The notes beneath the pieces were generated by a model. That model did no database searches, was not told where the DNA came from, and saw nothing but the letters and a program-made list of their open reading frames with translations. Of a DNA stretch of 64,000 nt, positions 32,745 through 42,612 are shown piece by piece. The position numbers were made by a program, and so were the translations under genes. The stretch's first letter is position 1. Each line of letters starts with the position of its first letter. The DNA lies in NCBI RefSeq assembly GCF_000382245.1, contig NZ_KB907877.1, positions 1 to 64,000 of the forward strand, written 5' to 3'. This DNA is from Kushneria aurantia DSM 21353. Lineage in GTDB: Bacteria > Pseudomonadota > Gammaproteobacteria > Pseudomonadales > Halomonadaceae.

Positions 32745-33803
32745 GTGTCGACAATGCAGCCGCAAAAAAACCGTTCGACTTCAACTGATAGTGGTGCGCG
32801 CGTCACGCTGCGCGAAGTGGCGGCGCTTGCCGGGGTGAGCGTAACGACCGCTTCGCGCGCCCTTAACGATGCCGGCCGGATGCAGCCGGAAACCCGCCGG
32901 CGGGTGCGGCAGGCGGCGCAGACGCTGGGCTATCGGCCCAACTCGATAGCGCGCGGGCTGGTTCAGAACCGCTCCTTCACGCTGGGGCTGCTGACCAACG
33001 ACATCTACGGCCGCTTCACGCTGCCGATCGCCACCGGACTGTCGCGGGTGCTGGCGGATCGGGGCGTTTCGGTGCTGCTCTCCTCCTGCCATGACGACCC
33101 GCGCATGACGCGCCTCAACCTGGAGGCACTGGAGGAGAAGCGGGTGGATGGGCTGGTGATTGCCGGCCGGCGTATCGACCGTTCCCTGCCCGTCGAACTG
33201 CCTCGCAGTGGCCTGCCGATCCTGCACGTCATGTCGGCGGTGCCCGAAGGTGGCGTGGGGTTTCTGCCCGATGACAGGGGCGGTGCGCGGCTGGCAACAC
33301 AGCATCTTGTCAACCTTGGGCGACGGCGCATTGCGCATCTGACCGGACCGCGCGGCTTCGAGTCGGCGCGACTGCGTGAGCTGGGCTGGCGCTACACCCT
33401 GGAGGATAACCATGCCGATGCCTGGGGCCCGGCGCTGTTCGGTGAATGGTCGGAGCAGCACGGTTTTGAGGCGGCGCTGCAGATGTTCGGCGCCGATAGA
33501 GGGCAGCTGCCGCCGGATGCGGTTTTTTGCGGCAACGATCAGATCGCACGCGGGCTGATCGATGGCCTGACCCGGCTCGGGGTACGGATACCCGAGGATG
33601 TGGCGGTGGTCGGCTTCGATAACTGGGAGATTTTCGCCGACGCCACACGTCCGCCGCTGACCACCGTCGACATGGGGCTGGTAGAACTCGGTCGGCGTGC
33701 CGGGCTGGGTTTTCTGAACATGATCGAGGGGCTGCCGGTGACCGAGGGGGTGACTCATACGCCCACCGAGCTGGTGGTCAGAGCGTCCAGCGCCGACACA
33801 TGA
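32745..33803 (+). CDS. LacI-family transcriptional regulator
   Basis: 352 residues. The N-terminal HTH and hinge (VTLREVAALAGVSVTTASRALN; QTLGYRPNSIARGL) are followed by a periplasmic-binding-protein-like effector domain (LGLLTNDIYGRFT to VAVVGFDNWEIFADATRPPLTTVD). The start is GTG 32745, served by GGAGGGGG; an internal ATG lies three codons on. It is placed directly before the sugar ABC/GH127 operon and probably represses it until a sugar effector binds. Confidence 0.9.
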   Translation: MSTMQPQKNRSTSTDSGARVTLREVAALAGVSVTTASRALNDAGRMQPETRRRVRQAAQTLGYRPNSIARGLVQNRSFTLGLLTNDIYGRFTLPIATGLSRVLADRGVSVLLSSCHDDPRMTRLNLEALEEKRVDGLVIAGRRIDRSLPVELPRSGLPILHVMSAVPEGGVGFLPDDRGGARLATQHLVNLGRRRIAHLTGPRGFESARLRELGWRYTLEDNHADAWGPALFGEWSEQHGFEAALQMFGADRGQLPPDAVFCGNDQIARGLIDGLTRLGVRIPEDVAVVGFDNWEIFADATRPPLTTVDMGLVELGRRAGLGFLNMIEGLPVTEGVTHTPTELVVRASSADT

Positions 33804-34006
33804 AGTGCAGCGCAAGGGACACCGCTTCAGTAGCCGGAAGGAGAGCGTCTCAGCGATAGAACCGTGCAGAGCGTTGTCAATCGGCGCGGTGCAAAGTAAA
33901 TGCGTCGCCTCGCCGGATGTGAACGGGCAATGCGGGAAAGAATCGGCATGTTGTGTGCCACAGGGCCCGCAAAAGCCTTTGCTCTATAAACAGCAAGGAA
34001 GAGGGA

Positions 34007-35281
34007 ATGGACATGATCGATTACAAAGCGATGATCAACGGCGTGGCAGTGATATCCCTGGCCGGTATGGCGCTGCCGGGTGCGGCGTCGGCGGAGGATT
34101 TTTCGATCTGGGTGCGCTCCGATGGCTCCGAATTCATGCCCAGACTCGTCGAGGCCTTTAACGCCGAGAGCGAACACCACGCCAATCTCCAGATCGTGCC
34201 CGTCGACGAACTGGTGCAGAAATACGCTATCGCCGCCGCCGGTGGTTCGGCGCCGGATGCGCTGTCGCTGGATGTGGTGTTCAACCCCGCCTTTGCAAGC
34301 GTCGGGCAGCTGCGCGATATGACCGATTTCGCTCACTCGCTGCCCTATTTTGACAGCCTGTCGAAGGCGCATCTCGAGGTCGGTAGCTGGGAGGGCAAAA
34401 ACTACGGCCTGCCCTTCTCGGGCGACGCCTCGCTGTTGATCTGGAACAAGGATCTGTTTGAAAAGGCCGGTCTCGATCCCGAGGATGCCCCCGATAGCTG
34501 GGCGGAGATCGAAAAGGATGCCGAAGCCGTCTCCGCGCTCGGCGACAACACCTATGGCTTCTACTTCTCGGGCAACTGCGGCGGTTGCAACATCTTCACC
34601 TTTACGCCGCTGATCTGGGCCTCGGGGGGCGATATCTTCCAGCACAACGGTCGTACTGCGACGCTTGATTCCGACGAAGTGGCCGCGGCGGTCGAGTTCT
34701 ATCGCGGCATGGTACAGAAGGGACTGGTCCCCGAGGGCGCCCGCACCGATACCGGCACCAACTTCTTCGGCGCCTTCGCCAACGGCAATATCGGCATCGC
34801 GCCCTCCGGCTCTTTCGCTATCGGGGCGTTGAACAATCAGTATCCCGATCTCAACTACGGCGTGACCTACCTGCCGGGGTCGCAGGCCGGAGAGTGGTCC
34901 TCCTTTGCCGGCGGCGACAACATCGTCATCTCCGCCGCGACCGATGAAAGCAAAATTCCCGCCATCGAGGATTTCATCAGATTTGCCTACTCCCCCGAGG
35001 GCCAGACCATTCTGGCCCGCAACGGCGCGATGCCGGTGCGCAGCGATGTCGCCGAGCAGGCGCTGGCGGGGCTCGACGAGCGCTATCTGATCTCGGTCAA
35101 GGCGATGGCGGGGGGGAGCACGCCCTACAGCGTGGTCTTCAACGACCTCATCAATTCGCGCAACGGCCCCTGGATCACGGCACTCAACGAGGCCTTCTTT
35201 GCCAACAGCGCCGAACAGGCCAGGCAGGCGCTCGAGCAGGGCCAGCAGGAGATGCAGTCGATCATCGACGCGGCCTACTGA
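34007..35281 (+). CDS. Sugar ABC transporter solute-binding protein 1
   Basis: 424 residues with a signal peptide ending in GAASA, then a family 1 extracellular solute-binding protein (FSIWVRSDGSEF; KNYGLPFSGDASLLIWNKDLFEKAGLDP; FAGGDNIVIS). It captures a mono- or oligosaccharide in the periplasm. A CNGGC-like pair of cysteines (NCGGCNIF) is conserved in the next gene too. ATG 34007 follows AAGGAAGAGG. It is the first structural gene after the regulator. Confidence 0.9.
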   Translation: MDMIDYKAMINGVAVISLAGMALPGAASAEDFSIWVRSDGSEFMPRLVEAFNAESEHHANLQIVPVDELVQKYAIAAAGGSAPDALSLDVVFNPAFASVGQLRDMTDFAHSLPYFDSLSKAHLEVGSWEGKNYGLPFSGDASLLIWNKDLFEKAGLDPEDAPDSWAEIEKDAEAVSALGDNTYGFYFSGNCGGCNIFTFTPLIWASGGDIFQHNGRTATLDSDEVAAAVEFYRGMVQKGLVPEGARTDTGTNFFGAFANGNIGIAPSGSFAIGALNNQYPDLNYGVTYLPGSQAGEWSSFAGGDNIVISAATDESKIPAIEDFIRFAYSPEGQTILARNGAMPVRSDVAEQALAGLDERYLISVKAMAGGSTPYSVVFNDLINSRNGPWITALNEAFFANSAEQARQALEQGQQEMQSIIDAAY

Positions 35282-35338
35282 ACATCGGGTAGCGGGCTGC
35301 GGCCCGTCGCTCGAGCGCGCTGGAGGGAGGACAACAAC

Positions 35339-36601
35339 ATGAAGATGATCAGGGGTGCTATCGCACTGACCGCGCTGTTGGCACTGACACTCCCGGCGGC
35401 CGGCACTCGTGCCGAGACCTTCTCGCTGTGGGTGCGCTCCGGGGCCAACGACTACATACGCGAGTTGATCGCCTCCTTCGAGGCCGACAGCGAGCATCGC
35501 GTCGATCTGCAGGTGGTGCCGGTCGACGAGATGGTGCAGAAATATGCCATTGCCAGCGTCGGCGGCTCCGCGCCGGATGCGCTGTCACTCGATCTGATCT
35601 ATACCCCGGCTTTCGCCAGGGCGGGGCAGCTGCGCGATCTCACCGACTTCGCCCATTCGCTGGCATGGTTCGACCAGCTCTCGCCGGCGCACCTGTCGGT
35701 CGGCACCTTTGATGGTCGTCTCTACGGGCTGCCCTTTTCCGCCGACGCCTCGCTTTTGATCTGGAACAAGGAGCTGTTCAAAAGGGCCGGTCTCGACCCC
35801 GAAAACGCGCCGCAGAGCTGGACGGAAATCATCGCCGACGCGCGCGCCGTAGGTGCGCTGGGGCCGGAGACCTACGGCTTCTACTTCGCCGGCAACTGCG
35901 GTGGCTGCAACATCTTTACCCTGGCGCCGATGATCTGGGCCGCCGGTGGCGAGATTCTGTCCGCCGACGGTCAGCAGGCGATGCTCGACTCGCCGCAGGT
36001 ACGCGAGGCGATCGACTTCTATCGCACCATGGTGATGGACGGTCTGGTGCCGGCCGGCGCCCGGACCGATTCGGGAGCCAACTTCTTCGGCGCCTTCGCC
36101 AACGGCAATATCGGCATTGCCCCGCTGGGCTCGTTCGCCATTTCGATTCTCAACCAGCAGTATCCCGATCTGGATTACGGCGTCGCCTTCCTGCCGGGGC
36201 AGGAGGCGGGGCAGTGGTCCTCCTTCGCCGGCGGCGACAACATCGTCATTTCACGGAGCACCAGCGAGGAGAAGCTACCGGCGATCAAGGCCTTCATTCG
36301 CCATACCTATTCGCTTGCAGGGCAGAAGATCCTTGCCCGACGCATCGGCATCCCGGTGCGTGCCGACCTGGCACAGCAGGCGCTGGAAGGGCTCGACCCG
36401 CGCTACGCGCTCTCCACCGAAGCGATGCAGAACGGTCGCACGCCTTACTCGACCGTTTTCAACGACCTCATCAATTCGCGCAACGGCCCCTGGACCACCA
36501 CCCTCAATCGCGCCTTCTTCGCCGACAGTGAGGCGGAGGTGGAGGCGGCGCTGGCGGCGGGGCAGGCCGAGATGCAGGCGATTATCGATGCGGCCCGATA
36601 A
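35339..36601 (+). CDS. Sugar ABC transporter solute-binding protein 2 (paralogue)
   Basis: 420 residues with signal peptide ending in GTRA. It aligns end to end with the preceding protein and shares long segments (VQKYAIA, GGSAPDALSLD, NGNIGIAP, VFNDLINSRNGPW) as well as near-identical DNA in places, so it arose by tandem duplication. The ligand-facing stretches differ more. It probably broadens or shifts the substrate range of the same permease. GGAGG precedes the ATG by suitable spacing. Confidence 0.9.
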   Translation: MKMIRGAIALTALLALTLPAAGTRAETFSLWVRSGANDYIRELIASFEADSEHRVDLQVVPVDEMVQKYAIASVGGSAPDALSLDLIYTPAFARAGQLRDLTDFAHSLAWFDQLSPAHLSVGTFDGRLYGLPFSADASLLIWNKELFKRAGLDPENAPQSWTEIIADARAVGALGPETYGFYFAGNCGGCNIFTLAPMIWAAGGEILSADGQQAMLDSPQVREAIDFYRTMVMDGLVPAGARTDSGANFFGAFANGNIGIAPLGSFAISILNQQYPDLDYGVAFLPGQEAGQWSSFAGGDNIVISRSTSEEKLPAIKAFIRHTYSLAGQKILARRIGIPVRADLAQQALEGLDPRYALSTEAMQNGRTPYSTVFNDLINSRNGPWTTTLNRAFFADSEAEVEAALAAGQAEMQAIIDAAR

Positions 36602-36657
36602 CTTCCGCATGGCGCTGTATGCGCTGTCGTTCACGACCAGATCGAGGAGGTGCCGCC

Positions 36658-37581
36658 ATGCCTGATGTGCAATCTCATCCGCTGCCCTCGGCGGCGCCCA
36701 CGCCACGTCGGCGCCGGCGTCGCGGCTGGCACGGGTTGCTCTATACCCTGCCGGCGCTGGCGCTGGTGGTGGTCTTTTTCCTCATTCCGCTGGGCATGAC
36801 GGTGTGGATGTCGCTGCACAACTGGCCGCTGCTGGGCAACGCGCGCTGGATCGGGTTGGCCAACTATACGCGGCTGTGGAACGACGCCAGTTTCTGGAAT
36901 GCGCTGCTGTTCACCGCGCAGTACACCATCGTCTCGACCATCGGCCTGCTGGGCCTGGCGCTGGCACTGGCGCTGATGGTGCAGCACCAGGGGCGGGCGA
37001 CCGGGCTCTATCGCACCGTCTGGTTTCTGCCGGTGGTGACGGGCTTTGCCTCGGCGTCGCTGCTGTGGGCCTGGCTCTCCAACGTCGATGCCGGGCTGTT
37101 CTCGCCGCTGGCCCAGCGTATCGGTCTGACCGAGGGGCGCTTCAACCTGCTCGCCGATTTCGATACCGCCTTCTGGTCGGTGACCGTCATGGTGGTGTGG
37201 AAGATGGCCGGCTTCTACATGATCATTCTGATGAGCGGCCTGCAGGCGATCCCCGGCGACTATCAGGAGGCGGCGCGCATCGACGGCGCCAGCGCACTGC
37301 AGCGCTTTCTGTGGATCACCGTGCCGCTGATTCGTCAGCCCTTCGCGCTGGCGCTGATCATGTGCGTGGCGGGTTCGATGCTGGCTTTCGATCAGTTCTA
37401 CATCATTCTCAACGGCGGCCCGCGCAACCAGACCGTGACCGCCGTCTACAAGATCTTCAACGAGAGCTTCGTCTCCTTCCGTCTCGGTTACGGCGCAGCG
37501 CTGTCGGTGATTCTGCTACTGATTCTGATGGTGCTGTCGATCATTCAGCTGCGACTTTTACGCGACAGGGGGGAGAGCTGA
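36658..37581 (+). CDS. Sugar ABC transporter permease, MalF-like
   Basis: 307 residues, six predicted helices, beginning MPDVQSHPLPSAAP and a basic run RRRRRRGWHG before helix 1. The coupling motif is YQEAARIDGASALQRFLWITVPLI. Start 36658 has GGAGG upstream; the longer frame does not. It overlaps the next permease (TGATG). Confidence 0.9.
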   Translation: MPDVQSHPLPSAAPTPRRRRRRGWHGLLYTLPALALVVVFFLIPLGMTVWMSLHNWPLLGNARWIGLANYTRLWNDASFWNALLFTAQYTIVSTIGLLGLALALALMVQHQGRATGLYRTVWFLPVVTGFASASLLWAWLSNVDAGLFSPLAQRIGLTEGRFNLLADFDTAFWSVTVMVVWKMAGFYMIILMSGLQAIPGDYQEAARIDGASALQRFLWITVPLIRQPFALALIMCVAGSMLAFDQFYIILNGGPRNQTVTAVYKIFNESFVSFRLGYGAALSVILLLILMVLSIIQLRLLRDRGES

Positions 37582-38474
37582 TGCAGACCTCTACGCGACA
37601 GGGTGGCGTGACGGCACCCACCGCGCGCGGCGGGCGTATCCGTGGCCACCGGGTGCTGTTTCATATCACCGCGGTGCTGGTCACGCTGATCTTTCTGGCG
37701 CCGATTTTCTGGGTGGTGATGGCGAGCTTCAGGCCCGCCGCGGTGTCGCTGCAGCCACCGCTGCCGCCCTGGCCGAGCGATGGTGTGGGGGTCACCTTCG
37801 ACAACTATAGCCGGCTTGGTGACTACGGCGCCTCGGTGCTGCACTACACCGCCAACTCGGCCTTCGTGGCGGTGGGCACGGCGCTTTTGACCATCGTCGT
37901 CTCACTGCTGGCCGGCTACGGCTTTTCGCGCTACCGCTTTCCCTTCCGGTCGGTGGTCTTTGTGCTGATTCTGGCGACCATCATGATCCCCTTTCAGTCG
38001 ATTCTGACCCCACTGTTCCTGCTGCTGGCGAAAATGGGGCTGCAGAATACCCTGACCGGGCTGGTATTCATTTACGCCACCCTGCAGCTGCCTTTCTCGG
38101 TGTTCATGATGAAAAACGCCTTCGACTCGGTACCCAAAGAGATCGAGGAGGCCGCGCGCATCGATGGCATGAAGGGCGTGCGTATGCTGGCCCGAGTGAT
38201 GATGCCGCTGGTGACGCCGGGCATCGTCACAGTCGGCCTGTTCGCCTTTCTCAACGCCTGGAACGAGTTTCTCGCCGCTCTGGTGCTGCTGACCGATCAG
38301 AGCAAGTTCACCCTGCCGGTGCTGATGACCGCGGTGCGTTACGGCCGCTACGGCTCGGTCGACTGGGGCGCGGTACAGGCCGGGGTAACGATCATGATGA
38401 TCCCCTGCCTGATTCTCTTTCTCATTCTTCAGCGCTCCTACATCCGCGGCCTGACGGCCGGCGCGGTGAAGTGA
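37581..38474 (+). CDS. Sugar ABC transporter permease, MalG-like
   Basis: 297 residues with six predicted helices and coupling motif IEEAARIDGMKGVRMLARVMMPL. It pairs with the previous permease to form the channel. Its ATG shares one base with the preceding TGA. A 24-bp gap separates it from the glycosidase gene. Confidence 0.9.
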   Translation: MQTSTRQGGVTAPTARGGRIRGHRVLFHITAVLVTLIFLAPIFWVVMASFRPAAVSLQPPLPPWPSDGVGVTFDNYSRLGDYGASVLHYTANSAFVAVGTALLTIVVSLLAGYGFSRYRFPFRSVVFVLILATIMIPFQSILTPLFLLLAKMGLQNTLTGLVFIYATLQLPFSVFMMKNAFDSVPKEIEEAARIDGMKGVRMLARVMMPLVTPGIVTVGLFAFLNAWNEFLAALVLLTDQSKFTLPVLMTAVRYGRYGSVDWGAVQAGVTIMMIPCLILFLILQRSYIRGLTAGAVK

Positions 38475-38498
38475 GTCGCGAACAAGGGAGTACTGCCC

Positions 38499-40433
38499 AT
38501 GAGCCATGACCATCGCACGACCCGGGCGCAGCAGGATGGCGCCAAATTCCGCCCGCTGACGGTCGATCGGGTACGCCTGGAGGGCTTTTTCGGTCCGCGT
38601 ATCGATACCATCTGCGCCACTACCGCGCGGACGCTTTTCGACCGCTGCATCGAGGCCGGCATGCTCGATCAGATCGACCCCGAGCGTCCCAATCCGGGCC
38701 TGGTCATACCTTTTCAGCACCACAATACCGTGACCACCCAGATGTTCTGGGACAGCGACTTCGGCAAGTCGATCGAGACCGCCGCCTATGCCCTCAATCG
38801 CCACCGCGACCCCGAACTGGAGGCGCTGTGCGATCAGGTGGTCGACGCCTACGCCCGTTTGCAGCAGGAGGATGGTTATCTCAACTCGTGGTATATCCGC
38901 ATCGAGCCCGGCCGGCGCTGGACCAACCTGCGCGACCGCCATGAACTCTACAACGCCGGCCATCTGATCGAGGGCGCGGTGGCCTACTACCACGCCACCG
39001 GAAAACGCCGCCTGCTGGATATTCTGTGCCGCTATGCCGATCTCATCGATCGCACCTTCGGCCCCGGCGAGGCGCAGATGAGAGGCTACCCCGGCCATCC
39101 CGAACTGGAGCTGGCGCTGGTCAAGCTGGGTCGTGCCACCGGCGAGCCGCGCTATCTCGAGCTGGCGCGCTTTTTCGTCGACGAACGCGGCCGTCAGCCG
39201 TGCTGGTTCGACATCGAAGCCGAGGCGCGCGGCGAGACGCCCGATCAGTTCCATTTCGGCACGCTTGAATACTGCCAGGCGCATCAACCGGTGCGTGAGC
39301 AGACCCGGGTAGTGGGGCACGCTGTGCGCGCCGCCTATCTCTACGCCGGCATGGCCGATGTGGCCACCGAGTTTGCCGATGACAGTCTGAGTGCGCCACT
39401 CAATACGCTGTGGTCACACCTGGTCGATCGCAACCTCTACATCACCGGCGGCTTCGGCCCCTCGGCGGCCAACGAGGGGCTGACCTTCGATTACGACCTG
39501 CCCAACGCGAGCGCCTATGCCGAGACCTGCGCCTCGGTGGCGCTGGTATTCTGGGCCAGTCGCATGCTGGGGCGGGGCGCCGATGCGGCCTACGCCGACA
39601 TCATGGAACAGGCGCTTTACAACAATGCGCTGGCCGGGCTGTCGCTGGACGGCACGCACTTTTTCTACGACAACCCGCTGGAGAGCCGCGGCGATCACCA
39701 CCGCTGGAAGTGGCACCACTGCCCCTGCTGCCCGCCCAACATCTCGCGTCTTGTCGCCTCGGTGGGGGCCTATGTGTATGGCGTCGCGGACGAGGCGATC
39801 GCCGTTCATCTTTATAACGCCGGTACCGCCCACGCCGAGGTGGCGGGGCAGAGTGTGACCCTGACCCAGCGCACCGACTACCCCTTCGACGGCCGCGTGG
39901 CGCTGCGCGTCGAGCCCACCGAAAGGGTGCGCTTCACCCTCTCGCTGCGCGTACCGGGCTGGTCGGCCGGGGCGACGCTGACCCTCAACGGCGCGCCGGT
40001 CGAGGCCGAATCGCGCGCCGGCTATCTGCACCTGACCCGCGAATGGGCAGCGGGCGACGAACTGGTGCTGGAGATCGATCTGAGTCCGCGGCGCGTCCTT
40101 GCCCATCCGAAAGTGACGGTCGATCAGGGCCGCACGGCACTGATGTACGGACCGCTGGTCTACTGCCTGGAGGAGGTCGACAACGGTGCCGATCTCAACA
40201 GCCTCGTGCTGCCCGACAGCGCGACGCTGACACCCCGCGCCATCGAGCAGCCTGCCGCCATGATGGCGCTGACGGCGCCGGCGCTGCGCGAGAGCACCGA
40301 CAGCGAGGCGCTTTACCGCATCACGCCGCCGGCCAGACAGCCGGTCACGCTGACGGCCATTCCCTATTACGCCTGGGACCACCGTGAACCGGGCGCGATG
40401 CTGACCTGGATACGTCGGGAGGGGCAGTCATGA
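38499..40433 (+). CDS. GH127 glycoside hydrolase (beta-L-arabinofuranosidase family)
   Basis: 644 residues without signal peptide, so cytoplasmic. It belongs to the DUF1680/GH127 family: an (alpha/alpha)6 barrel with the cysteine-rich catalytic segment [14 protein letters not shown] and the metal/nucleophile context of the family, plus a Glu in the [10 protein letters not shown] segment. C-terminal beta domains follow (about 440-640). The characterised founder releases beta-L-arabinofuranose, but other members act on different furanosides, so the substrate here is inferred. It sits between the permeases and the ATPase of one operon. Confidence 0.88.
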   Translation: MSHDHRTTRAQQDGAKFRPLTVDRVRLEGFFGPRIDTICATTARTLFDRCIEAGMLDQIDPERPNPGLVIPFQHHNTVTTQMFWDSDFGKSIETAAYALNRHRDPELEALCDQVVDAYARLQQEDGYLNSWYIRIEPGRRWTNLRDRHELYNAGHLIEGAVAYYHATGKRRLLDILCRYADLIDRTFGPGEAQMRGYPGHPELELALVKLGRATGEPRYLELARFFVDERGRQPCWFDIEAEARGETPDQFHFGTLEYCQAHQPVREQTRVVGHAVRAAYLYAGMADVATEFADDSLSAPLNTLWSHLVDRNLYITGGFGPSAANEGLTFDYDLPNASAYAETCASVALVFWASRMLGRGADAAYADIMEQALYNNALAGLSLDGTHFFYDNPLESRGDHHRWKWHHCPCCPPNISRLVASVGAYVYGVADEAIAVHLYNAGTAHAEVAGQSVTLTQRTDYPFDGRVALRVEPTERVRFTLSLRVPGWSAGATLTLNGAPVEAESRAGYLHLTREWAAGDELVLEIDLSPRRVLAHPKVTVDQGRTALMYGPLVYCLEEVDNGADLNSLVLPDSATLTPRAIEQPAAMMALTAPALRESTDSEALYRITPPARQPVTLTAIPYYAWDHREPGAMLTWIRREGQS

Positions 40434-41533
40434 GTCATGCCGAAGCCATCCAGAGCACGCACCACACCGCGGGGCTGCGGCTCAACCGTCTGCACAAGTC
40501 GTTCAAGGGCGATGAGGTGCTGCACGATATCAATCTCGACGTGGAGGCGGGTGAGTTCGTGGTCTTCGTCGGCCCCTCGGGCTGTGGCAAGTCGACACTT
40601 TTGCGCCTGATCGCCGGGCTCGAGGAGACCACTGCCGGCGATATTTTCATCGGCGATGATGATGTCACCGAGCGCGACCCCTCGGACCGCGGTATTGCCA
40701 TGGTCTTTCAGACCTACGCGCTGTATCCGCACATGAGCGTAGCCGACAATATGGGCTTCGGACTCAGGGCGGCGCGCCACCCGAAGCAGGAAATCGCCGA
40801 CAAGGTCAACGAGGCGGCGCAGATCCTGCATCTCACCGATCTGCTGCAGCGCCGACCCAGTCAGCTCTCCGGCGGGCAGCGCCAGCGGGTGGCGATCGGC
40901 CGCGCGATCGTGCGCGACCCCGACGTTTTTCTGTTCGACGAGCCGCTGTCCAATCTCGACGCCGAACTGCGGGTGGAGATGCGCCTCGAGATTGCGCGGC
41001 TGCATCGCCAGCTGGGCAATACCATGATCTACGTCACCCACGATCAGACCGAGGCGATGACGCTGGCGAGTCGCATCGTGGTGCTGCGCGCCGGCTGCAT
41101 TGAACAGGTCGGCACGCCGGCCGATCTCTACAGCGACCCCGACAACGTCTTCGTGGCCGGCTTCATCGGCTCGCCGGCGATGAATTTCTTCGACGCTGAA
41201 CTGGTGGAAAACGGCCGGTTGCGTCTCGGCGAGCACACCATTGCGGGGCCGAGGCTCGACAATCCGCCGTCGGCGGGCACAGGGGTCACCCTCGGCATAC
41301 GGCCGGTCCACCTGCAGCCGGTGCAGGGCGACGTTGCGGGTCTGCAGTTCAGGGTCGAGTTCATTGAATACCTGGGGGATAACTCCTGTCTGCATGGCGC
41401 GCTGGACAACGGCGCGCGCTGTCGGATCGAAGCGCCACGGGGTATCGCTATTCGCCTCGGCGAGACGCTGCTGGTCAGCGCCGAGGTCGCCGACATGCGT
41501 CTGTTCGATCAGCAGGAGCAGCGTTTGCGTTAG
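40430..41533 (+). CDS. Sugar ABC transporter ATP-binding protein (MsmK/UgpC type)
   Basis: 367 residues. Walker [14 protein letters not shown], signature [15 protein letters not shown], Walker [16 protein letters not shown]-loop [11 protein letters not shown], and a C-terminal OB-like TOBE domain (about 240-360). It energises the two permeases upstream. It overlaps the GH127 gene by 4 bp, so enzyme and transporter are made together. Confidence 0.92.
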   Translation: MSHAEAIQSTHHTAGLRLNRLHKSFKGDEVLHDINLDVEAGEFVVFVGPSGCGKSTLLRLIAGLEETTAGDIFIGDDDVTERDPSDRGIAMVFQTYALYPHMSVADNMGFGLRAARHPKQEIADKVNEAAQILHLTDLLQRRPSQLSGGQRQRVAIGRAIVRDPDVFLFDEPLSNLDAELRVEMRLEIARLHRQLGNTMIYVTHDQTEAMTLASRIVVLRAGCIEQVGTPADLYSDPDNVFVAGFIGSPAMNFFDAELVENGRLRLGEHTIAGPRLDNPPSAGTGVTLGIRPVHLQPVQGDVAGLQFRVEFIEYLGDNSCLHGALDNGARCRIEAPRGIAIRLGETLLVSAEVADMRLFDQQEQRLR

Positions 41534-41622
41534 GGGCCTGGCGGCCTCGGGATGAGGGTAGCGACAACAGGGCGTTTTCGAAGCCGCCACCGGACATAAC
41601 AGAAAAGCCGGTGCACCAACAC

Positions 41623-41651
41623 AAAAAACCGGCAACGAATGCCGGTTTTTT
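41623..41651. terminator. Bidirectional intrinsic terminator
   Basis: AAAAAACCGGCA (41623-41634) pairs with TGCCGGTTTTTT (41640-41651) around ACGAA. It has T-runs on both strands, so it can end the sugar operon (plus strand) and the tRNA-Ser transcript (minus strand). Confidence 0.85.
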
Positions 41652-41656
41652 CTGTC

Positions 41657-41746
<90 letters not shown>

Positions 41747-41842
41747 TGAAGCAGGGCGGCATACTACAGCAGCGGCTCGGTATTGTCCATGGAATGACGA
41801 CGCTCAAACGTCGAAGTCGTCGAAGCCACTACCGCCGCTCGA

Positions 41843-42514
41843 TCAGGCAGAGGCGCCGTCCAGCCGTGCCACCAGCGCCGGCAGATCGCGCATCGACAGC
41901 AGCTCAAACGCCCCCTCGGCGTTCGCTTCGCGCTCCGGGAAGTGGTTGATGTGCGCTACTCGCATGCCGGCCGCCAGCGCCGCGCTGACGCCCACCGGGG
42001 CATCATCGATCACCAGGCAGTGCTCGGGGGCAATGCCCATTGCTTCGGCGGCGTGCAGAAAAAGCCCGGGCTCCGGCTTGAAGTGGCCGACCTCGTAGGC
42101 GGAGAAAAGGCGCTCGCCGAAAAAGCGTGTCAGTCCGGTTACCTGCATGGACTGGCGAATCTTTGTCAGCGGGCCGTTGGAGGCCACGCAGCAGGCGTAG
42201 TGTGGCGCCAACTGCTCGAGTGCCTGCTCGATGCCTTCGACCACCAGCAGGTTCTCCGCCAGCCCCGCCATGATGCGCTCACGCATGCGCGTTTCGGCGC
42301 CAAGGCGCGCGTCGTCGCTGATGGCGCCGTGGCGGCGCTCCAGTTCGGCGACGATATGGGCAAAGATGATGCCCCTGAACTCGTTCATGTAGTCGCTGGC
42401 CTGAAAGGGCAGGCCCGCTTCGGGCAGGGTCTGCGCCAGCACTTCGGCCAGCAGCGGTTCGCTGTCGACCAGGGTGCCGTCGCAGTCGAAGATCAAACAG
42501 CGGATAGGGGCCAT
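41843..42514 (-). CDS. HAD-superfamily phosphatase, YieH/beta-phosphoglucomutase-like
   Basis: 223 residues with motif I FDCDGTLVDSE, motif II VASNGP, the conserved Lys in GHFKPEPGLF and motif IV VIDDAPVGVSAAL. Members dephosphorylate small sugar phosphates or act as mutases. YieH of E. coli uses 6-phosphogluconate, and the resemblance is partial. It is divergent from kdgK, which suggests sugar metabolism, but the substrate cannot be read from sequence. Confidence 0.8.
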   Translation of the reverse strand: MAPIRCLIFDCDGTLVDSEPLLAEVLAQTLPEAGLPFQASDYMNEFRGIIFAHIVAELERRHGAISDDARLGAETRMRERIMAGLAENLLVVEGIEQALEQLAPHYACCVASNGPLTKIRQSMQVTGLTRFFGERLFSAYEVGHFKPEPGLFLHAAEAMGIAPEHCLVIDDAPVGVSAALAAGMRVAHINHFPEREANAEGAFELLSMRDLPALVARLDGASA

Positions 42515-42612
42515 GGCGTGCTCCGGGATTGATCGAGGGGTCGTTTTTGCTGTGGCGTCAGAGTAGCCTTCCGGTGAGATTGTGAAAACAGCATGAAAAA
42601 GGAGCTTGTGCC

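Noticed and set aside
36804-37580. Upstream extension of the second sugar permease frame
   Set aside because: It overlaps the first permease in another frame; the true start is ATG 37581 with GGGGGAGAG upstream.
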